Source: EX4572-165 sp002254885 (GTDB lineage: Archaea; Thermoplasmatota; E2; DHVEG-1). From it: a DNA stretch of 10,871 bases. Within the stretch, counting starts at the first letter, position 1. Every line of letters starts with the position of its first letter. Both the position numbers and the translations under genes were made by a program. The notes under the pieces are model-generated. The model saw nothing but the letters and a program-made list of their open reading frames with translations. It did no database searches and was not told where the DNA came from. Positions 7,512 through 10,871 of the stretch are shown here, piece after piece. The stretch covers positions 1-10,871 of the forward strand of contig JAOZSQ010000064.1 in the NCBI GenBank assembly GCA_029939595.1, read 5' to 3'.

Positions 7512-8285
7512 TTAATCGGGTAATGCATCTTCTCCACCTTCATATATGAATTGAATATTTGTATAAAGATCATCAATTCCTAAATACTCTTCTTTTGATA
7601 CTGGGAATATACTTGAATGATGTAAGAATCCTTCGATCAATCTAAGGATACCCTCACTCATCTCTCTATAGACTGTTGCTTTTTGATTAGATACCGCAGT
7701 TTCCAATAGTCCAGAATCTTTAGACCATGAAATGATCTCATCAAGCTCGGACTCCGTGAACATATCTGCTTTACTCAACATATTTATCTGAGGGATTCCA
7801 ATCCTATATTGAGCTGTCAAAGATAATAACAATTGTGTTATAAATCCTGATGGTGTTCTTGCTAGTACATGATCAATTAAATATCCGATTACTGAACGAT
7901 TGGGTTGTAATGTCTGCATTATCAATCTTCCAGATTCTCGAAACACAAATAATTCAAGTTGCCCTGGTGCATCAAGTACAACAAAATCAGTTTTAAAAGA
8001 TTGAATGCTTTTTTTTACATCATCCATATTCATAGCAATTAAATCAGCACATGCAACCTGGGCACCATTTGGTCCAAGACCATGATCATTCATAATTTCT
8101 TTTAATGAAATCCAATCACGTATATCTACATCTGGGGAGTATGGTAGGTTTTCTGCACCAGGGTCAAGATTAACAACAACAGAGTCAATTCCATGAACGT
8201 TTGTCCACTGTTTGAAAGTATGGGCAAGTGTAGATTTACCTGAACCTGCGGTTCCAATTAAATATAGAAATATTTCTTGTTTCAT
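7512..8285 (-). CDS. GPN-loop GTPase (archaeal XAB1/GPN family)
   Basis: A 257-residue SIMIBI-class P-loop GTPase. The P-loop GTAGSGKST is at residues 11-19, followed by NLDPGAENLPYSPDVDIRDW at about 39-58. The diagnostic GPN triplet is at 71-73 (GLGPNGA); in this family it reaches across the dimer to the partner's nucleotide. DAPGQLELF is at 105-113 and the base-specificity motif SKAD at 171-174. The end, EGGEDALPD, and the length fit archaeal GPN proteins such as that of Pyrococcus. Eukaryotic relatives help assemble or import RNA polymerase II; the archaeal role is not settled. It starts five bases after the purD stop, without its own ribosome binding site, so its translation is probably coupled to purD. 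It is the last gene before the U-rich terminator. No defect is seen. Confidence 0.93.
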   Translation of the reverse strand: MKQEIFLYLIGTAGSGKSTLAHTFKQWTNVHGIDSVVVNLDPGAENLPYSPDVDIRDWISLKEIMNDHGLGPNGAQVACADLIAMNMDDVKKSIQSFKTDFVVLDAPGQLELFVFRESGRLIMQTLQPNRSVIGYLIDHVLARTPSGFITQLLLSLTAQYRIGIPQINMLSKADMFTESELDEIISWSKDSGLLETAVSNQKATVYREMSEGILRLIEGFLHHSSIFPVSKEEYLGIDDLYTNIQFIYEGGEDALPD

Positions 8286-8290
8286 AATTA

Positions 8291-9622
8291 TTACATACCA
8301 CGAATCTTTTTCATATGTGTAACTCTCTTTTCAATAAGAGCTTTTCTTCCAATGTCATGACGGATAAAAATATGATCGCTTTTAACTGCTTTTAATCCTT
8401 CTTCACAGGTTTTTTCCGCATCAGAGATATTATCTGCAAGTCCAACTATTGCAAGAGATCTAGACGATGTAGTGGTAATATGATCATCCTTTTTATTGAC
8501 AGATGCATAAAATAAAAGTGAACCTGACTTCTCAATTAATGATTCATCAACATCTATTTTTTCTCCAATCATACTTTTAACACCATACCCCTCTGGAACA
8601 ATATATTTACAAACAGTTGCAAGTTTTTTAATATCAAGTTTTTGTTGATGAAGCGATTTATCTAACATAGATTTGCAGAGAGTTATATAGTCATTATTAA
8701 TCAAAGGTAATACATTCATTGCTTCTGGATCTCCAAATCGGGCATTAATTTCAATTATTTTTGGACCGTCATTAGTTAACATGAATTGGCCATAAATGGG
8801 ACCAATATAAGGACAATTTTCCTTATTTAATGCCTCAACAATATGTTGCAATATTAATGCTGATTGTTCATAATCACTTTTTTTAACAAAAGGGAGTAAA
8901 CCATCTTTTGATGAATATGAACCCATTCCACCAGTATTTGGTCCTTCATCACCAGGTTTCAAACGTTTATGATCTTGAACGAGTGGTAATGGTAGAATGA
9001 TGATACCATCAGAAAATGCTTGGAGAGTGAATTCTTCACCAATTGCTTTTTCCTCAATAAGTACTTTTGCTTGGCCACCAATTTCATTTTGCAATATCTC
9101 CTGAATATATTCTTCTGCTTCATCCATTGTATTAAAATGATCGCCAGAAACCTTAACGCCTTTTCCACCAGTAAGACCAATTGGTTTAATTGCAACATCA
9201 CCATGTAATTCTTCAATAAACCTTATTGCCTTCTTTGAGTCAATAAAACATTCAGTGATTAACTGGCCATTTATCTTGTGTTTCTTTAATAAATTACGCA
9301 TCCATTCTTTATCTGTTTCAATTCTTGCTGCATCTTTACTTGGTGCACAAACTGAAAAACCTTTTTTAATCAAAATATCAGATAGACCTTTTTGTAATGG
9401 TGCTTCTGGCCCGATTAATGCCATATCAATATCATGTTTTTCTGCAAAATAAACAACTGCATTAGTATCTGTTTCTTTGTTGATAGAAACTACTTCACAA
9501 ATCTTTTCAATACCGGGATTTTTATTACTCATAAGGCAAAATAATTTATTGTTTTTTGATCGATATACTGCCTTACAAATTGCATGCTCACGGGCTCCGC
9601 CCCCAATAACTAATATATTCAT
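8291..9622 (-). CDS. purD: phosphoribosylamine-glycine ligase (GAR synthetase)
   Basis: This enzyme makes glycinamide ribonucleotide from phosphoribosylamine, glycine and ATP, the second step of de novo purine synthesis. The 443-residue product has the full PurD order. The N-terminal domain carries VIGGGAREHAI (about 5-15) and LIGPEAPLQKGL. The ATP-grasp domain carries KPIGLTGGKGVKV (146-158), EEKAIGEEFTLQAF (190-203), KPGDEGPNTGGMGSY (222-236) and metal-binding EINARFGDPEA (291-301). The C-terminal domain follows. The ATG at 9622 is chosen because GGTGA lies eight bases upstream and the protein then begins MNILVIGGG, as usual. An in-frame TTG at 9637 would include the ribosome binding site and is rejected. 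It follows pyrE by 46 bases and precedes the GPN gene by five, so the three are probably one transcript. Confidence 0.96.
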   Translation of the reverse strand: MNILVIGGGAREHAICKAVYRSKNNKLFCLMSNKNPGIEKICEVVSINKETDTNAVVYFAEKHDIDMALIGPEAPLQKGLSDILIKKGFSVCAPSKDAARIETDKEWMRNLLKKHKINGQLITECFIDSKKAIRFIEELHGDVAIKPIGLTGGKGVKVSGDHFNTMDEAEEYIQEILQNEIGGQAKVLIEEKAIGEEFTLQAFSDGIIILPLPLVQDHKRLKPGDEGPNTGGMGSYSSKDGLLPFVKKSDYEQSALILQHIVEALNKENCPYIGPIYGQFMLTNDGPKIIEINARFGDPEAMNVLPLINNDYITLCKSMLDKSLHQQKLDIKKLATVCKYIVPEGYGVKSMIGEKIDVDESLIEKSGSLLFYASVNKKDDHITTTSSRSLAIVGLADNISDAEKTCEEGLKAVKSDHIFIRHDIGRKALIEKRVTHMKKIRGM

Positions 9623-9630
9623 TTTTAAAC

Positions 9631-9635
9631 TCACC
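9631..9635 (-). promoter_or_regulatory. ribosome binding site of purD
   Basis: GGTGA on the minus strand lies eight bases before the ATG at 9622 and matches the archaeal anti-Shine-Dalgarno sequence. It decides the start against the TTG at 9637. Confidence 0.65.
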
Positions 9636-9668
9636 AATCAAATTCTTATTTTTTATCCTTAAAATGTG

Positions 9669-10211
9669 TTAATCATTTAATATTTCAGAAACAGTTAAAA
9701 GTGGAGTAAATAAAACTTTTTGATCAGTTATAACTTCTTTTGCACCACATTCACGATCCACAACTGTAACAACATTTACAATAGTCCCATTATTCTCTTT
9801 GATGATATCAATAGTTTTAACAACCGATCCGCCACTAGTAGTCACATCTTCGATAATTAATACCTTTTTATCTTCTACATTTCCACCCTCTATTTGTTTA
9901 CCGGTGCCATGACTTCTTTTAGTTTTTCTAATAATTACATATGGCAAATTGGTTTCAAGGGATAATGCAACAATAAGAGGAACAGCACCAAGTTCCATAC
10001 CAGCAATAATATCCGAACCTGAAATATATTTCGTCATATGTTTAGCTATCATCTTTAGGGTTTTCGGATCTGTGCTTGCTTTTTTAATATCAATATAATA
10101 GTCACTTTCAGCACCCGAGGTTAATACAAAATGTCCAAATTGAATAGCTCCACAATTTTTCAATGATTTTATTAAAGAATCCTCAGTCATCATAAATGTA
10201 TATGAAACCAT
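9669..10211 (-). CDS. pyrE: orotate phosphoribosyltransferase
   Basis: PyrE joins orotate to PRPP to give orotidine monophosphate in pyrimidine synthesis. The 180-residue frame shows the type I phosphoribosyltransferase fold. The substrate region FGHFVLTSGAESDYYIDIKKA is at about 25-45. GMELGAVPLI is at 71-80. The flexible loop with basic residues RKTKRSHGTGKQIEG is at 95-109. The PRPP-binding signature VLIIEDVTTSGGS is at 117-129. It is the short archaeal form. The start is uncertain: in-frame ATGs at codons 7 and 8 (10193 and 10190) would give the family's usual short lead-in and could be leaderless, since a TTTTTTTAA box lies about 30-35 bases before them. The outermost ATG is reported. 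It begins 36 bases after the small CxC gene and leads into purD. Confidence 0.94.
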   Translation of the reverse strand: MVSYTFMMTEDSLIKSLKNCGAIQFGHFVLTSGAESDYYIDIKKASTDPKTLKMIAKHMTKYISGSDIIAGMELGAVPLIVALSLETNLPYVIIRKTKRSHGTGKQIEGGNVEDKKVLIIEDVTTSGGSVVKTIDIIKENNGTIVNVVTVVDRECGAKEVITDQKVLFTPLLTVSEILND

Positions 10212-10247
10212 TAAATTTAATGATTTCCGTTAAAAAAAGATTAAAAT

Positions 10248-10457
10248 CTATGTATTTTTTTCAAAACAAGCACAATATTGATCATTGATCAATTTTTGAT
10301 GTAAAGTAAAAACTTCCTCAACACACTCGCAATCATTCTTTTTTAATGGGTTTAAACCAATATCTAATATGCACGAATCTATTTCAAATATTTTTTCTCC
10401 GCGCAATATTTTTTCATCAATCCAATCTAAAACCTTTTTTTTAATAATTTTATCCAT
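10248..10457 (-). CDS. hypothetical 69-residue protein with two CxC pairs
   Basis: I do not recognise this protein. It has a basic start (MDKIIKKK), a probable helix DWIDEKILRGEKIF, and five cysteines at 29, 43, 45, 62 and 64. Four of these form two Cys-x-Cys pairs (DCEC and YCAC) 17 residues apart, which could bind a metal such as zinc, but this is inference. There is no signal peptide or membrane segment, so it is probably cytosolic. The ATG at 10457 is preferred; an in-frame TTG at 10469 would add MCGS and a sixth cysteine. No strong ribosome binding site is seen, but an AAAAAATAAATACT box 30-45 bases upstream could drive a short-leader transcript. It lies 36 bases upstream of pyrE on the same strand and could be the first gene of that transcript. 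It also stays open over its length in a very AT-rich region, which favours a real gene. Confidence 0.6.
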   Translation of the reverse strand: MDKIIKKKVLDWIDEKILRGEKIFEIDSCILDIGLNPLKKNDCECVEEVFTLHQKLINDQYCACFEKNT

Positions 10458-10487
10458 ACTACCACACAAACAAGGTTCTGTATTGAA

Positions 10488-10503
10488 ATAGTATTTATTT
10501 TTT
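10488..10503 (-). promoter_or_regulatory. putative TATA box for the CxC gene and pyrE transcript
   Basis: AAAAAATAAATACT on the minus strand is centred about 38 bases before the ATG at 10457. That spacing would place the transcription start near 10470 and leave a leader of about 13 bases. This is a positional inference in AT-rich sequence. Confidence 0.3.
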
Positions 10504-10674
10504 ATTGTACAAATCTATCCCATTTAATGTATAATCAAAGAAGCTTAAAAGACGATTTATATAGATTGAAAATAATTAAAAGATTATGTTTAACTTTTTC
10601 ATTGTACTTCTTTTTACAATTTAAATCAAACTATTATAAAGAATATATGATTCAAAAACTCTTTTGATTCACAT

Positions 10675-10740
10675 TTATTTTTGCTTATTAATAATATCTT
10701 CTATATCTTCTTCGAAGAAATCAAACAATGTTTTTTGCAT
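10675..10740 (-). CDS. candidate 21-residue PIP-box (PCNA-binding) micropeptide
   Basis: An ATG-started frame of 21 codons. Residues 2-9 are QKTLFDFF, a perfect match to the PCNA-interacting motif Q-x-x-(L/I/M)-x-x-F-(F/Y). An acidic stretch EEDIEDII and a basic end (NKQK) follow. PIP boxes plug into the hydrophobic pocket of the sliding clamp and usually sit at protein ends as tethers; here almost the whole product would be the tether. A free PIP peptide could compete with clamp clients, as the small Thermococcales PCNA inhibitor is thought to do; that role is inference. Support for expression: GGTG six bases before the ATG, and CGAAAAATATATAA (BRE plus TATA) at the right distance. The frame is open upstream to 10830 with no other ATG, only GTG codons, so a slightly longer start or a decayed larger gene is possible. 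Confidence 0.42.
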   Translation of the reverse strand: MQKTLFDFFEEDIEDIINKQK

Positions 10741-10746
10741 CCCTAA

Positions 10747-10788
10747 CACCACAAACCATAATACATAAATCTGATTATATATTTTTCG
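10747..10788 (-). promoter_or_regulatory. BRE/TATA box and ribosome binding site of the PIP-box micro-gene
   Basis: On the minus strand CGAAAAATATATAA (10788-10775) looks like a purine-rich BRE joined to a TATA box. Transcription would start near 10754, just before GGTG (10750-10747), which lies six bases from the ATG at 10740. Each part sits at the spacing expected in archaea, and together they form the most complete promoter in the window's gaps. Confidence 0.45.
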
Positions 10789-10871
10789 GATAAAACTATT
10801 GAATTTTTTTTCTATAATTAGCTTGACTTTGTCACATTAGATTTTTTTTGTTAAATCATAACAATCATCTA

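Larger units (their letters stand above)
10458..10871. other. mostly non-coding AT-rich region holding one micro-gene candidate
   Basis: About 410 bases lie between the CxC gene and the window end. I see no tRNA, rRNA, CRISPR repeat, insertion-sequence end or long open frame here. It holds the CxC gene promoter on the left, the 21-codon PIP-box gene candidate at 10675-10740 with its promoter to the right, and a weak plus-strand 46-codon frame (10527-10667) that I do not call. Nothing recognisable lies between 10790 and 10871. Confidence 0.5.

Noticed and set aside
9020..9452. Plus-strand open frames opposite purD
   Set aside because: They are antisense to the conserved ATP-grasp domain and have low-complexity Phe/Asn/Cys-rich products, so they are shadows.
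9623..9637. Upstream TTG start for purD
   Set aside because: It would put the GGTGA ribosome binding site inside the coding region; the ATG at 9622 gives the usual MNILVIGGG start.
10653..10665. Weak hairpin (CAAAA, loop ACTC, TTTTG) below the PIP-box gene
   Set aside because: The stem is five AT-rich base pairs, too weak to call a terminator.
10527..10667. Plus-strand ATG frame of 46 codons (basic, Tyr/Phe-rich)
   Set aside because: It has no ribosome binding site, no recognisable motif and a composition expected from random AT-rich DNA. It lies opposite the non-coding leader of the CxC gene.
1..10871. tRNA, rRNA, CRISPR array, insertion sequence or prophage
   Set aside because: I looked through all gaps on both strands and saw no tRNA T-arm pattern, spaced repeats, transposase motif or terminal inverted repeats.

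Overview
The window reads as archaeal chromosome from a very AT-rich genome. Four signs point that way: a wyosine-tRNA radical SAM enzyme (Taw1), a GPN-loop GTPase, archaeal TATA-type promoter boxes, and GGAG/GGTG-type ribosome binding sites. The ArgRS style and a gingipain-like secreted protein with a C-terminal anchor suggest a Thermoplasmata-related euryarchaeon, possibly one of the sediment lineages known for such proteases. That placement is inference, because no rRNA or other taxonomic marker is present.

Layout, left to right. At 57-155 there may be a 32-residue single-span membrane peptide (weak call). At 181-2754 two plus-strand genes form a probable operon: argS and a SplB-like (COG1533-type) radical SAM protein. 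At 2751-6389 on the minus strand lies a 1212-residue secreted, membrane-anchored protein with two cell-wall-binding-2-like segments and a C25 (gingipain)-like caspase-fold module. It meets the radical SAM gene tail to tail, and one palindromic TTAA supplies the stop codon for both strands. At 6390-6561 is an AT-rich divergent promoter region. At 6562-7497 is taw1 on the plus strand. At 7512-10211 three minus-strand genes, pyrE, purD and a GPN GTPase, are closely spaced in that transcription order. At 10248-10457 a 69-residue unknown protein with two Cys-x-Cys pairs lies just upstream of pyrE. The rest, to 10871, is largely non-coding but holds a 21-codon gene candidate at 10675-10740. Its product is almost wholly a canonical PCNA-interacting (PIP) box followed by an acidic tail, and it has its own TATA/BRE box and GGTG ribosome binding site.

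How the genes work together. argS and taw1 serve translation (tRNA charging and tRNA-Phe position-37 modification). pyrE and purD are PRPP-linked nucleotide biosynthesis genes. The GPN GTPase is a conserved archaeal housekeeping protein of poorly defined role. The large surface protein probably acts outside the cell on protein substrates, but its activity is unproven. At both convergent junctions the U-rich stretches that could end transcription lie inside the Lys/Asn-rich 3' ends of the opposing genes.

The most novel items are the PIP-box micropeptide, the surface protease-like architecture and the CxC-pair small protein.
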